DNA of 64,000 nucleotides from IOR16 sp963521065 (lineage in GTDB: Bacteria > Bacillota > Clostridia > Peptostreptococcales > Anaerovoracaceae), in contig CAUQTI010000004.1 in NCBI GenBank assembly GCA_963521065.1, positions 124,001-188,000 of the forward strand. Reading direction: 5' to 3'. The first letter of the stretch is position 1, and every line of letters starts with the position of its first letter. Below are positions 37,114-46,680 of the stretch, piece by piece. Position numbers and translations under genes: made by a program. Under the pieces are notes generated by a model. It had not been told where the DNA came from and made no database searches. It saw nothing but the letters and a program-made list of their open reading frames with translations.

Positions 37114-38175
37114 TTATTTCTTTGCGGCGTGCTTTCGCTTTTCTCTCTTTACCGCTTTCAGCTTATCCCCTCGTAAAGGTTTGTATCCAATCTGATACAA
37201 GGTATTGGACCATGTGCCGCAGCAGCAGATCAAGTACTGAACCATATCCGCGGAAAGCTCCTCTTTAATTGGGGCACGTCCTAAGTCTTCTGCTTTTTTA
37301 CGTAAATAAATCAGATATTTTCTTGCCTTTTGATCAAGATTCAAAACTCGATATAAGCTGTCCTGTAGGATTTCTTTGTGCGGTCGATTGTGGATTTGAT
37401 CTTTTTCATCTAAATACGAGCTGGAAAAAGGAGAAATTTTTGTAACCGGCTCCAGTCCAATTTGAAACAGCACATTTCTCCAGGAACCACATCGCTCTTT
37501 TAGTTTTTTCCGAACCACCTGGTCAATCTCCACTTTCAAAGGAGGACGGCCTAGCTCAATTGCCTTTTTTAAAATCCCATTTAAAAGGATTTTATATTCC
37601 TCCTCTATGTCTGGAATCCGGCTGACTACCTTTTGACGCATCCAGTTTCGGTTAACGCCTGCGGCATATAAAACCTCAGCCCAAGTTTTAAAATAGCGTT
37701 TCAAGTTTTCACACGCTTCCGGCATCTCAACCGCATGAGGCGGACGCTCTAATTCTAAAGCCCGTTCCTTTACCTTTTCCAGCCAATATTGGTAAGTACG
37801 GCGTTCTTTTAGCATGATATCTACGCTTTTTCCGGATTTTCCTGCACTCCTTGACAAACCTGCCTTTTCAAGTGCATAGGGCCATTTATGAAAGCGGTGC
37901 CTAACGTAAAAGCGATAAACCCAAAACACTTCTTTTTGTGCCGGCGAATGCCCTAGCCGCTTCGCTTCCTGCCGAAGCAATTCCAAAAGCTCTTCGTCTG
38001 AAAAGCTGAGATAAACAGCCTGCCCCATCACACTGCTCGTTGAATACGCTTTAAACACAGCAGAATTTTTATTGTCTTTTCCATAATCCAATTTTTGCGC
38101 AAGAGCCGCTTTCTCCGCTACTTTTTTCAAAGCATTCTTGTTCTTCTGTACTTCCTTTAAAGTCAACGTCCGCAT
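37114..38175 (-). CDS. Four-repeat protein resembling homing-endonuclease-associated (HNH) repeats
   Basis: 353-aa basic protein without a catalytic motif I recognise. It holds four copies of a roughly 50-residue helical repeat at about 58-108, 128-175, 194-243 and 284-333. Each reads LxxxAxxLGRxPxxxE - helix - (F/C)GxWxxxLxxxGL, e.g. AIELGRPPLKVE with CGSWRNVLFQIGLEP, and AEDLGRAPIKEE with CGTWSNTLYQIGYKP. This pattern recalls the small repeats found beside HNH homing nucleases and thought to bind DNA; no nuclease domain is present. Lys/Arg-rich tail. It starts 31 bp after nrdJ, probably on its transcript. Function unknown. Confidence 0.75.
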   Translation of the reverse strand: MRTLTLKEVQKNKNALKKVAEKAALAQKLDYGKDNKNSAVFKAYSTSSVMGQAVYLSFSDEELLELLRQEAKRLGHSPAQKEVFWVYRFYVRHRFHKWPYALEKAGLSRSAGKSGKSVDIMLKERRTYQYWLEKVKERALELERPPHAVEMPEACENLKRYFKTWAEVLYAAGVNRNWMRQKVVSRIPDIEEEYKILLNGILKKAIELGRPPLKVEIDQVVRKKLKERCGSWRNVLFQIGLEPVTKISPFSSSYLDEKDQIHNRPHKEILQDSLYRVLNLDQKARKYLIYLRKKAEDLGRAPIKEELSADMVQYLICCCGTWSNTLYQIGYKPLRGDKLKAVKREKRKHAAKK

Positions 38176-38206
38176 ATATCCTCCAATTTATGACTATAAG
38201 GCTTCT

Positions 38207-40561
38207 TTAGCGAATCGGGCACACTCCGGCTTCACAGCCTTCATCTCCGATATCGTATTGCACTTCTTCTTTTTCGTATTTTCCGATCAAAGATGGAACA
38301 AACGGATTCATCGCTGCTCTTCTCTGCAGATACTCTTCCTCGCTGATACTTTCAAACGGCAGCAATTCATAAAAATTGTCTTCGAAGGACAGGAAAGAAA
38401 GAGCGACAATCTCATCCCAGTTTTCCCATACCCACTGCTCTACTTCATCCCATTCATGGTCACGAACATGTACGGTGATGGAACAGTTATGCTCTACATA
38501 CTCCGTCATAAACATTTTATAAATTTCCAGCTGCTCAATGGCACTGACGTCTGCTTTAAATTTCCCTTCCGGTGCCTTTACAGGAAACTCAACTACTTTC
38601 GTCACACAATTTTCTTGATCCTGACCAACTTCCGGATACACTGGATAGCCGAGTTCTTCGCACACCTTCGTCAAAGGATCGTCGCTGCTGATACGGATTC
38701 TTCTCACAAAATACGGGGCATGTGAAAAATGAACACCGCTTGATACAACCGGCAGGAGGCTCAACGTACCTTCCGGCTTAATGGTTGTAATGAGAAGCGG
38801 CTCTTTCATCCCCAGCTCTTTCGCATAATCTCCCGCGGCTTTTCTTGCTTCTTTTTTCAAAGCAGCCAACAACGCACTCTGTTCTTCTTTGCTGTAATTT
38901 AAGGCATTGACCATATCCTGCCAGCCCGTCAAGGAGCATCCCAAAAGTTTATCTCTCTGCTGAACTCCATTCCATTCCGGTATCTCAAGCTCTGTGCAGG
39001 TCATACGGTACCCAGCTCTGGCGGATAGTCTTTGCGCCTCCATCAGGCCTTCATAATCCAGTGTGTTATCCTCTTTCACAAAAGCCATCACGTTGACGGT
39101 AGTCAGGTTGCAAAGGCCCTTTGAATCCAGCAGAATCTCCGCACAAGGATTTACACCCGCAAAGTTCGGTCGTCTCTTCGCTCCGGCCACTTCGTTTACC
39201 CAGCCCGGTTCACCGGAATAGCGCATCTGCTGCAAATGCCAATGCAACTGATCTCTTGTCGGTTTCGAAGTGTAGTAAATCGAATTATTGCTCATTTGGC
39301 GATGTGCAATTTCCTGATCAATCACCCACTTTTCATCCACTTTCTTGTAAAGCTCACTTTTCGCCTGTATACATTCCTTGTCATCCTGATCAATTAAAAC
39401 AATCTCTGCGGTACGGCGTACGCCTCCGACAACTACATTTTCACCGATTACATTTGCAATATCAAGGCAATCCACCGGCTTTAACTTTACTTTATTTGTT
39501 GTGGAGCGATGGCCTGCTTTTTCGATTACCTTACTGATTTTAATAAACATATTTTTCATGCTGGAATGACCGCTTGCCGTTCCGCCGAAGGTCTTTAGCT
39601 TTTCACCCTTCGCTCTTACATGATCGTAATTTAAGATGATAGTTTTAATCTTGCGGTATTCCGTACTGTAAAGTACACGCAGATAATAATCAAGCGATTG
39701 CACCCAGCCTTCTTTGCTATCACCAATTGTAATTTTTACAGTATCATTATGTGTAAATTCCAATGCCGTGCTGTCTTGGCGTAGTGTTTTCAAAATTGGG
39801 GTATAGGATTCATGGATAATCTCCACATCCGTCCTTACCATCGGCAGTTTTTCAATATCCGATTTTAAAATGCGCACTCCGACCCCTGAGCCCACCATCA
39901 ATAGATAGAATACATCCCGGAACGAAGCAAAGCTGTCAATGACCTGAAAAGAACAGTTGAAGTTTGACATTGGGTAGTGCTTTGAAACATCGGTACTTCC
40001 CACCCAAAAAGTTCTGCCTGATAAGAACTGCTTCAAGTCATACACGTTGCGGTATAATTTTTCTGCTTCCTCTTTTGAAGTAGGAATCAAGCTGCAATTA
40101 TACTCTACAGAACGTCTTACTGTTTCCCACCAGTATTCTCTGCGCATTTCTTCCGGAAGCCACCGTGAATAAGTACGATAGTATACAAAATTACCCAATT
40201 GGCTCATCGGAGATTGCTTGTGCTTATATTTGCTTACAAATTCCTCCGAAATTACCCGGCCGTCACGCCGTTTTCTTGCATCTCTTGTCTTATCCCTCTC
40301 ATAGCGGTAAATAATAAATTTCTTCGCCGCATCTTTCCTCTCACTTGCCATTAAAAAATCTTCCACTAAATCTTGAATATCTTCTACATTGATTCGCCGT
40401 TCTGACTTTTCAACCTGCTTTAAAATAGCAGAAGCAATGCTTTGCGCCAAAGCGGCATCTACGCCAACCCGCGTTTCCATCATTGCGTTTTCAATGGCAT
40501 TTTTGATTTTACCCTCGTTAAAATCCACTGCCGATCCGTCTCTTTTTACTACTGTTTTCAT
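38207..40561 (-). CDS. nrdJ: Adenosylcobalamin-dependent (class II) ribonucleoside-triphosphate reductase
   Basis: 784-aa monomeric enzyme that makes deoxynucleotides with a B12-generated thiyl radical. N-terminal ATP-cone (1-95, VKRDGSAVDFNEGKIKNAI), active-site NFNCSF, GVRILKSDIEKLP, NPCAEILLDSKGLCNLTT with the Cys/Glu pair, and the C-terminal redox pair CEAGVC five residues from the end. The ATP-cone implies dATP control. Own promoter at 40683-40711 with possible NrdR boxes; no cobalamin riboswitch seen. It is oxygen-independent, fitting an anaerobe. Confidence 0.96.
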   Translation of the reverse strand: MKTVVKRDGSAVDFNEGKIKNAIENAMMETRVGVDAALAQSIASAILKQVEKSERRINVEDIQDLVEDFLMASERKDAAKKFIIYRYERDKTRDARKRRDGRVISEEFVSKYKHKQSPMSQLGNFVYYRTYSRWLPEEMRREYWWETVRRSVEYNCSLIPTSKEEAEKLYRNVYDLKQFLSGRTFWVGSTDVSKHYPMSNFNCSFQVIDSFASFRDVFYLLMVGSGVGVRILKSDIEKLPMVRTDVEIIHESYTPILKTLRQDSTALEFTHNDTVKITIGDSKEGWVQSLDYYLRVLYSTEYRKIKTIILNYDHVRAKGEKLKTFGGTASGHSSMKNMFIKISKVIEKAGHRSTTNKVKLKPVDCLDIANVIGENVVVGGVRRTAEIVLIDQDDKECIQAKSELYKKVDEKWVIDQEIAHRQMSNNSIYYTSKPTRDQLHWHLQQMRYSGEPGWVNEVAGAKRRPNFAGVNPCAEILLDSKGLCNLTTVNVMAFVKEDNTLDYEGLMEAQRLSARAGYRMTCTELEIPEWNGVQQRDKLLGCSLTGWQDMVNALNYSKEEQSALLAALKKEARKAAGDYAKELGMKEPLLITTIKPEGTLSLLPVVSSGVHFSHAPYFVRRIRISSDDPLTKVCEELGYPVYPEVGQDQENCVTKVVEFPVKAPEGKFKADVSAIEQLEIYKMFMTEYVEHNCSITVHVRDHEWDEVEQWVWENWDEIVALSFLSFEDNFYELLPFESISEEEYLQRRAAMNPFVPSLIGKYEKEEVQYDIGDEGCEAGVCPIR

Positions 40562-40682
40562 CGTATCCTCCCTGAATGCGCTTCCTCATTTTCCTTCATA
40601 TTCCCAGAAATTACTCTCTTTCATAGGATTTTTGAAACTCCCATTCTTATCTATATGTGGTGACTCATTTAATGCATAGCCC

Positions 40683-40711
40683 ATTATATAGTATTCTATG
40701 TCTTTATTCAA
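40683..40711 (-). promoter_or_regulatory. nrdJ promoter
   Basis: Minus strand TTGAAT (40711-40706), 17-bp spacer, TATAAT (40688-40683), 120 bp before nrdJ. ACTATATAA overlapping the -10 and CATATAG about 33 bp downstream look like a pair of NrdR boxes three helical turns apart. Confidence 0.65.
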
Positions 40712-40753
40712 CTGTTATTCTATGAAAGACTTAAGATTTTTTCGCCTTTTCTC

Positions 40754-40782
40754 TTTACAAAGAAAAAATACAAATGTATAAT
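40754..40782 (+). promoter_or_regulatory. acn operon promoter
   Basis: TTTACA (40754-40759), 17-bp spacer, TATAAT (40777-40782). It excludes the in-frame ATG at 40774 as a start. Divergent from the nrdJ promoter, about 45 bp away. Confidence 0.68.
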
Positions 40783-40790
40783 TGTATACA
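40783..40790 (+). promoter_or_regulatory. Candidate GntR operator
   Basis: Palindrome TGTATACA (within ATTGTATACAG) directly after the -10 box of the acn promoter. TTGTATACAA-type sites are used by FCD-type GntR regulators, and such a gene is third in this operon. Confidence 0.4.
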
Positions 40791-40830
40791 GGTAAACAAA
40801 TCGATTGATTTTAATGAAGGAGAAAAAAGA

Positions 40831-42753
40831 ATGGGAAAAACACTTGCTTATAAAATACTTGAAAATCATCTTATCAGCGGCCAGATGACGGCAGGCGAAG
40901 AGATTACCATTAAAATGGACCAGACTTTGACGCAGGATTCCACCGGAACCATGGTATATCTGCAGCTTGAAGCCATGGATGTAGATAAAATTAAAACAGA
41001 ACTTTCTGTCGCCTATATCGATCATAATACATTACAGACCGGCTTTGAAAATGCGGATGATCACGCATTTATAAAAAGCGTTGCAAAACGTCACGGCGTT
41101 TTATTTTCCAAGCCGGGAAACGGAATCTGCCATCAGCTTCATTTAGAAAGCTTCGGCGCACCCGGAAAAACACTTTTAGGCTCTGACAGCCATACGCCAA
41201 CAGGAGGCGGCCTAGGCATGGTTGCCATCGGGGCAGGCGGACTCGACGTTGCCGTTGCAATGGCAAAAGGCACTTACAGCCTTACCGTTCCAAAAATCAT
41301 CGGTGTAAAGCTGAGCGGCAAACTACGCCCGTGGGTATCCGCAAAGGACGTTATTTTATACGTTCTTCAAAAGCTGACCGTAAAAGGCGGCGTCGGAAAA
41401 ATTGTAGAATATTTTGGAGATGGTGTTGCTAGCTTAAGCGTTACCGATCGTGCAACCATTACCAATATGGGTGCAGAGCTTGGCGCGACGACTTCGATTT
41501 TCCCAAGTGATGAAAATACGAAAGCATTTTTAGCATCTCAGGGACGCGAAAAAGATTACGTAGAAATGAAGGCAGATGCAGATGCTTTTTATGACGATAT
41601 TTTAGAAGTAGACCTCTCTTCACTCGTTCCGCTTGCAGCAAAGCCGCACAGTCCGGACAATGTGGACACGATAGAAAATATCGGAGAAATTGCAATCAAT
41701 CAGGTTGCAATTGGAAGCTGCACCAATTCCTCTTACACCGACCTAATGAAGGTTGCTTCCATTTTGAAAGGCAATCATGTACACGAAAATGTAAGCCTCG
41801 TCATTTCTCCAGGCTCCAGCAAAATTTTAAGTAAGCTTGCAAAAAATGGTGCTTTAGCAGATATGATTGAAGCCGGTGCTCGCATCATTGAAAATGCTTG
41901 TGGCCCTTGCATCGGAATGGGGCAGTCCCCGCAGTCCGGCGGCGTCTCTCTGCGTACCTTTAACCGTAACTTTAAAGGCAGAAGCGGCACTTTAGATGCT
42001 TCGGTCTATCTCGTCAGTCCAGAAACAGCAGCAATTTCAGCAATTACCGGACATTTAACCGACGGGATGACCACCGAGATTTTGCTTCCTCAAATTCAAC
42101 CCGAAGAGTTCCGCAGCAACGACAGCTTCATGGTATACCCGAAGGGTGAAAGTAAGAGTGATATTTCCGTGGCAATGGGCCCGAACATCAAGCCATTTCC
42201 CCAGAATACTCCATTAAAAAACGAGATTTCAGCGACGGTTGTATTGAAAGCAGGTAACAATATCACAACAGACGATATTATGCCGTCAGACTCTCGTTTA
42301 CTGCCTTACCGTTCGAATATTCCTCACCTCTCCAATTACTGCTTTGAAAAAATCGATCCGGAATTCCCTTCTCGATGTAAGACGGCCGGAAATGGCGTAA
42401 TTATTGGCGGGGAAAACTATGGACAGGGCTCCAGCCGCGAGCATGCAGCTTTGGTTCCTCTTTATCTTGGAATCCGTATTGTTGTCGCAAAATCCTTCGC
42501 CAGAATACACCGTTCCAACCTGATTAACAGCGGCATTCTTCCTCTGGTATTTGAAGACCCTGCGGAATATGAAGATTTTGAACTGGGACAGAAGCTTATT
42601 ATTGAGGATGCACTTTCTCAGATTAGAAATCCGCATATCCTTCTAAAAAATGAAGCTACCGGAAAAGAATATACGTTAGTTTCACACCTCTCTGAGCTGG
42701 AAATCGAAATGATTCTGGCAGGTGGAAAAATCAGTCAAATCAAAGGTAAATAA
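40831..42753 (+). CDS. Aconitate hydratase
   Basis: Interconverts citrate and isocitrate through a [4Fe-4S] cluster. 640 aa from the ATG at 40831 behind AAGGAG. Cluster Cys residues are in IGSCTNSSYTDL and NACGPCIGMGQ; substrate segment GSDSHTPTGGGLGMVAIG is intact; the swivel domain at about 500-640 has GENYGQGSSREHAAL. Shorter than AcnA/AcnB, matching the compact Aquifex/Clostridium type. It is followed 12 bp later by isocitrate dehydrogenase; citrate synthase is not in the window. Confidence 0.94.
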   Translation: MGKTLAYKILENHLISGQMTAGEEITIKMDQTLTQDSTGTMVYLQLEAMDVDKIKTELSVAYIDHNTLQTGFENADDHAFIKSVAKRHGVLFSKPGNGICHQLHLESFGAPGKTLLGSDSHTPTGGGLGMVAIGAGGLDVAVAMAKGTYSLTVPKIIGVKLSGKLRPWVSAKDVILYVLQKLTVKGGVGKIVEYFGDGVASLSVTDRATITNMGAELGATTSIFPSDENTKAFLASQGREKDYVEMKADADAFYDDILEVDLSSLVPLAAKPHSPDNVDTIENIGEIAINQVAIGSCTNSSYTDLMKVASILKGNHVHENVSLVISPGSSKILSKLAKNGALADMIEAGARIIENACGPCIGMGQSPQSGGVSLRTFNRNFKGRSGTLDASVYLVSPETAAISAITGHLTDGMTTEILLPQIQPEEFRSNDSFMVYPKGESKSDISVAMGPNIKPFPQNTPLKNEISATVVLKAGNNITTDDIMPSDSRLLPYRSNIPHLSNYCFEKIDPEFPSRCKTAGNGVIIGGENYGQGSSREHAALVPLYLGIRIVVAKSFARIHRSNLINSGILPLVFEDPAEYEDFELGQKLIIEDALSQIRNPHILLKNEATGKEYTLVSHLSELEIEMILAGGKISQIKGK

Positions 42754-42765
42754 AGGAGGCCCCTA

Positions 42766-43908
42766 TTGCAGTATTTAGAAGATTTTAAAACGATTGTAGA
42801 ACAGCAGTTGAAAAGAGTAGAGCGGATGAAAAGTGATACCGCTTTTATTGATTACCATACTTTGGATAAGATCATTATCGGTGTCATTGGCGGAGACGGA
42901 ATCGGTCCGGCAATTACCTCCCACGCACAGCGTATTTTAGAAAAACTGTTAGAAAACGAAATTGAAGCAGGAAAAGTAGAATTGCGTACCATAGACGGCT
43001 TGACCATTGAGAATCGTGCTTCTGCCAAAACCGCTATCCCCTCTGACGTTCTAGCGGAAATCAAAAAGTGCCACGTCCTGTTGAAAGGACCTACCACTAC
43101 ACCAAGAAAGGGCGACCATTGGGGAAACATTGAAAGCGCGAATGTCGCTATGCGAAAAGAGCTTGATTTGTTTGCAAATGTACGTCCGGTAAAGGTTCCT
43201 GAGCTTGGCATTGACTGGACCTTCTTCCGCGAAAATACAGAGTGCCTTTATGCAATGGGAAGCCAAGGCGTTCATATCAGCGACGATCTTGCCATTGATT
43301 TTCGAGTCATTACAAACCCGGGAACGGAGCGAATTGCCCGCCAGGCCTTTGAGTATGCAAGAGCAAATGGTAAAAAACGTGTGTCTATCATTACGAAAGC
43401 AAACATTGTAAAAGCCACCGACGGAAAATTCCTTGAAATCTGCAAAAAAATCGGTGAGGAATACCCTGAAATTGAAGTGGATGATTGGTATATCGATATC
43501 ATGACCGCAAAGCTGATTGATGAAAAAAGAAGAAGTCAATTTGAAGTCTTCATCCTGCCGAATCTCTATGGAGATATCTTGACCGATGAAGCCGCAGAAT
43601 TTCAAGGCGGTGTCGGTACCGCAGGAAGTGCGAATCTGGGGAAACACTATGCCATGTTTGAAGCGGTACACGGCTCTGCACCGAGAATGGTGGAGGAAGG
43701 TCGTGATATTTATGCGGACCCTTGCAGCGTAATCCGTGCCGCTGCCATGCTTTTAAGCCACATCGGCTATCAAAAACAGGCGGATGCACTCTTCTCTGCT
43801 CTCGATATTTGTACGGTCACAGAAAAAAAATTGACCATTACAGGAAAACCTGACGGTGCAACAGGTTCTGCGTTTGCAGACTACATTCTGGAAACGATTA
43901 GGAGGTAA
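42766..43908 (+). CDS. NAD(P)-dependent isocitrate/isopropylmalate dehydrogenase family, probable isocitrate dehydrogenase
   Basis: 380 aa, TTG start behind AAAGGAGG. Beta-decarboxylating dehydrogenase fold: GVIGGDGIGPAIT, KGPTTTPRKGDHWGNIES, VRPVKV, FRENTEC(L)Y, active-site Lys in SIITKANIVK, metal ligands in NLYGDILTDEAAEFQG and the cofactor loop EAVHGSAPR. Neighbouring aconitase makes isocitrate the likely substrate, giving 2-oxoglutarate for glutamate synthesis. Cofactor preference cannot be settled by eye. Confidence 0.9.
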   Translation: MQYLEDFKTIVEQQLKRVERMKSDTAFIDYHTLDKIIIGVIGGDGIGPAITSHAQRILEKLLENEIEAGKVELRTIDGLTIENRASAKTAIPSDVLAEIKKCHVLLKGPTTTPRKGDHWGNIESANVAMRKELDLFANVRPVKVPELGIDWTFFRENTECLYAMGSQGVHISDDLAIDFRVITNPGTERIARQAFEYARANGKKRVSIITKANIVKATDGKFLEICKKIGEEYPEIEVDDWYIDIMTAKLIDEKRRSQFEVFILPNLYGDILTDEAAEFQGGVGTAGSANLGKHYAMFEAVHGSAPRMVEEGRDIYADPCSVIRAAAMLLSHIGYQKQADALFSALDICTVTEKKLTITGKPDGATGSAFADYILETIRR

Positions 43909-43914
43909 TATTTC

Positions 43915-44571
43915 ATGTTTAAGGATACTGCCGGAATTAAAACAACCGGGCTTCCACTTTCTTCAAATTTATTCTTGCAGCTTCGCTCTGACATTCTTCA
44001 AGGGAAATTAAAATCCGGAGAAAAATTAACAGAACAGCGTATCTGTGACGAATATTCAGTCAGCCGTACACCGGTGCGTGAAGCCTTTCGCCAGCTAGAG
44101 CTGGATGGCCTGATTGAAACCATCCCAAACCGGGGTGCCTTTGTTCTCGGTGTTACAACAGAAGATATTCAGGATATGTACGTTCTTCGAAAAGCCTATG
44201 AAGCAATTGCCGTAAGATGGGCTATCGAGCGTATTACAAAAGAAGAATTTGAAGAATTGCAAGAGGCTTATGAATTTATGGAATTTTATACCATGAAAAA
44301 AGATATGGATAAAATGCTGAATATTAATATGCATTTTCATGAGTTGATATATAATGCCGCGCATAACCGTATGCTAAAACATGTTCTATCTTCTTATCAG
44401 TTCTACACCAAGCAGACGAAGGCAAACCGAACCTATGTAGATCAGTATCTTGATGAAGTGCTGAATGAACATAAAAAGATATTTGATGCCTTTGTTGCAA
44501 AAGATCCGGATGCGGGAGCAGAAGCCATCACAATTCACCTTGAAAATGCAAAAAAACGTGCCAGACTATAA
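43915..44571 (+). CDS. GntR family (FCD-domain) transcriptional regulator
   Basis: 218 aa. N-terminal winged helix at about 18-82 (LRSDILQGKLKSGEKLTEQ, SRTPVREAFRQLELDGLIE), then an FCD ligand domain with metal-binding His/Asp pattern (NMHFHELIYNAAHN). It starts 6 bp after isocitrate dehydrogenase. It probably controls acn-icd from the TGTATACA site at 40783, with a carboxylic acid such as citrate as likely effector (inference). Confidence 0.92.
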   Translation: MFKDTAGIKTTGLPLSSNLFLQLRSDILQGKLKSGEKLTEQRICDEYSVSRTPVREAFRQLELDGLIETIPNRGAFVLGVTTEDIQDMYVLRKAYEAIAVRWAIERITKEEFEELQEAYEFMEFYTMKKDMDKMLNINMHFHELIYNAAHNRMLKHVLSSYQFYTKQTKANRTYVDQYLDEVLNEHKKIFDAFVAKDPDAGAEAITIHLENAKKRARL

Positions 44572-44583
44572 AAGTGATATAAA

Positions 44584-44630
44584 AAAATGCGGAGCGGTCA
44601 AAGAAGAATTGACTGCTCCGCATTTTTATT
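44584..44630 (+). terminator. Bidirectional terminator after the GntR gene
   Basis: 17-bp stem with one wobble pair (44584-44600, 44610-44626) and A/T runs on both sides. It ends the acn operon and can end the convergent membrane-protein gene. Confidence 0.88.
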
Positions 44631-44636
44631 TTTTCT

Positions 44637-45038
44637 CTATTGCTTCTTTGCCTTACTGCCCCTCAACCAAAGTATAAAATAAACCCCTGAAAGAATCGGC
44701 GCATTATAAAGTCCCTGCTTCCATTCCAAAGAAAGCGGAATCTCAAGAAAAGAGATACCCATATAGATGCAACTACAAGAGACTGCATAAATGCTGCAGA
44801 TTTGTCGTGCCAATTTATTGCTTAAAAATTCTACACTTAGAAAACAGAAACCTCCAAGAAGTGCTCCCATTGCGACCAGTGAGACCATTGTAATAAAAAT
44901 AGAAAGGAGCACAGCACCTGTATAGTTATCCCAAACGTCCACTCCTGCCCTCTTCACAAGCGTTTGCCAAGCTACATGTATGAGATAAAGAATAAGAGGA
45001 GTACACACCAAATAAATATATTTTTTCTTTTCTTCCAT
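44637..45038 (-). CDS. Hypothetical membrane protein
   Basis: 133 aa, not recognised. Four hydrophobic stretches at about 6-24, 42-66, 74-98 and 108-126, with a short Lys-rich start MEEKKKY and basic tail GSKAKKQ. No catalytic or metal motif. Stand-alone gene between convergent acn-icd-gntR and the PhoH gene. The 145-bp gap upstream (45039-45183) holds nothing clear. Confidence 0.7.
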   Translation of the reverse strand: MEEKKKYIYLVCTPLILYLIHVAWQTLVKRAGVDVWDNYTGAVLLSIFITMVSLVAMGALLGGFCFLSVEFLSNKLARQICSIYAVSCSCIYMGISFLEIPLSLEWKQGLYNAPILSGVYFILWLRGSKAKKQ

Positions 45039-45183
45039 TTTGGTATCCCTTTCCCGTCGCTATAGTATGAAGCTCTAATTTCAAACTTCGACAGTACTAA
45101 TGTACCAAAATACAACCGCCTTTTCAAGTCGTAAAATACAAATTAATAAAATTATTGGAATATTCCAATTAAAATTATATTTT

Positions 45184-46575
45184 CTACAAGCTCTCCTCTG
45201 CCGCTTTCGCAAGCTCACTGCGTTCTACTTCCTCCAAGCAAACGTGACCGGTGATTTTATACGGCTTCATTTTTTCTATCACATATACAAGCCCATTCGA
45301 TTTGGAGTCAACCAGAGTATTGTCGATTTGATTATCCGATGGGTCTCCAATCATGACAAATTTTGCATCCTGCCCTGCTCTTGTAAGCATCAGCTTTGCC
45401 AAATGCGGCGTCATTTCCTGTGCTTCATCAATGATTACCATCGCGTTTGAAAGCGTTCTGCCCCGCATAAAAGCAAATGTCTTCATCTCAATAATGCCCG
45501 CTTCTTTGTACTGCTCTAAGAAGCTCTCCGCAGAAAAGACCGGCTTTTCGTTATACTCCCTTCTCTTCTTCGCATTTTTTTCCAGCTTATCGTTTTTTGC
45601 TGCGCCTTGCTTCTTAGTCCGCTCACTCATTAAGCTCTCGATTGCGTCTCCAAACGAATCCATAAACGGTTTAAGCTTTGCAGATTCCTTTCCCGGCAAA
45701 TAACCGATGGAGTCTCCTGCTGATATGACCGGCTTAATTAAGATAATCTTATCATACACATTATTCTCAATTACCTTCTGCAAAGCAGCTGCTACAGACA
45801 GAATGGATTTCCCGGTTCCCGCACCGCCGCTGAGTGTTACGAGAGGAATCGTATCGTCCATAAGTAGTTCGAACGCCATCCTCTGCTCTCGATTTCTAGG
45901 CGTCAGGCCCCATGCCTTGTCGCTCGCATATTTTAAGGGTACAATCTTATTTCCATCAAATTTTGCAAGCGTTTCATGGGACTCACGATCACTGCTTTTG
46001 ATGCAGAAAAATTCATTTGGAAATGCCTCCCCTGTTTTTTTATTTAATTTTAATCCGCCTTGATAAATCTTATCAATCTGTGCTGAAGACAAAGAAACCT
46101 CCTTGTAGCCGCGGAAAATATGCTCTACATCAATTTTATCACCCTGATAATCCTGAACTTCAAGACCCATTGCTTCCGCCTTGATTGCCGCACACAGATC
46201 CTTTGTTACCAGAATGGTATCCATATCTTTAGATTCATTTTTTATATTCATTGCAATGGTCAATATCTTATTGTCATTCTTACTCAAATCCATGCCATCA
46301 GGAACAGAAATTGCGTTCATATGATTCAGCTCCACACGCAAAGTTCCACCATGTGGCAGTGTGACACCCTTATTTAAATCCCCGAATTTTCTTGTGCTAT
46401 TGATTTCCCGAATTGCCTCTCTCGCTTGGTATCCTAAGATTCCTTCTTTTTTCTTCAGTTGGTCCAGCTCCTCCAAACATATGATTGGAAGAATGATATT
46501 ATTATCTTCAAACGTATGAATACATCCCGGAAAATGAATCAGAACATTCGTGTCCAAAATATAATTTTTAACCAA
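45184..46575 (-). CDS. PhoH-like ATPase with N-terminal PIN domain (YlaK type)
   Basis: 463 aa. PIN nuclease-like domain at about 1-150 starting NYILDTNVLIHFPG with acidic residues in CLEELDQLKK and KNDNKILTIA. PhoH ATPase domain at about 225-440 with Walker A SGGAGTGKS, a Walker B VIIDEAQEM, and MIGDPSDNQID. Combination known as PhoH2/YlaK; related proteins unwind and cleave RNA. Single gene. Confidence 0.92.
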   Translation of the reverse strand: MVKNYILDTNVLIHFPGCIHTFEDNNIILPIICLEELDQLKKKEGILGYQAREAIREINSTRKFGDLNKGVTLPHGGTLRVELNHMNAISVPDGMDLSKNDNKILTIAMNIKNESKDMDTILVTKDLCAAIKAEAMGLEVQDYQGDKIDVEHIFRGYKEVSLSSAQIDKIYQGGLKLNKKTGEAFPNEFFCIKSSDRESHETLAKFDGNKIVPLKYASDKAWGLTPRNREQRMAFELLMDDTIPLVTLSGGAGTGKSILSVAAALQKVIENNVYDKIILIKPVISAGDSIGYLPGKESAKLKPFMDSFGDAIESLMSERTKKQGAAKNDKLEKNAKKRREYNEKPVFSAESFLEQYKEAGIIEMKTFAFMRGRTLSNAMVIIDEAQEMTPHLAKLMLTRAGQDAKFVMIGDPSDNQIDNTLVDSKSNGLVYVIEKMKPYKITGHVCLEEVERSELAKAAEESL

Positions 46576-46680
46576 GGGAATTCCTCCTTATTTTTCAATG
46601 GAATGTTTTTTGCGTAATAGAGACAGTCTCAGATTTTAAATCTATACCTTATACTATGATGCCCTGCCGCTAAGAGCTAC

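Noticed and set aside
40774..40830. Upstream start for aconitase
   Set aside because: It precedes the predicted transcription start and lacks a ribosome site; the ATG at 40831 has AAGGAG.
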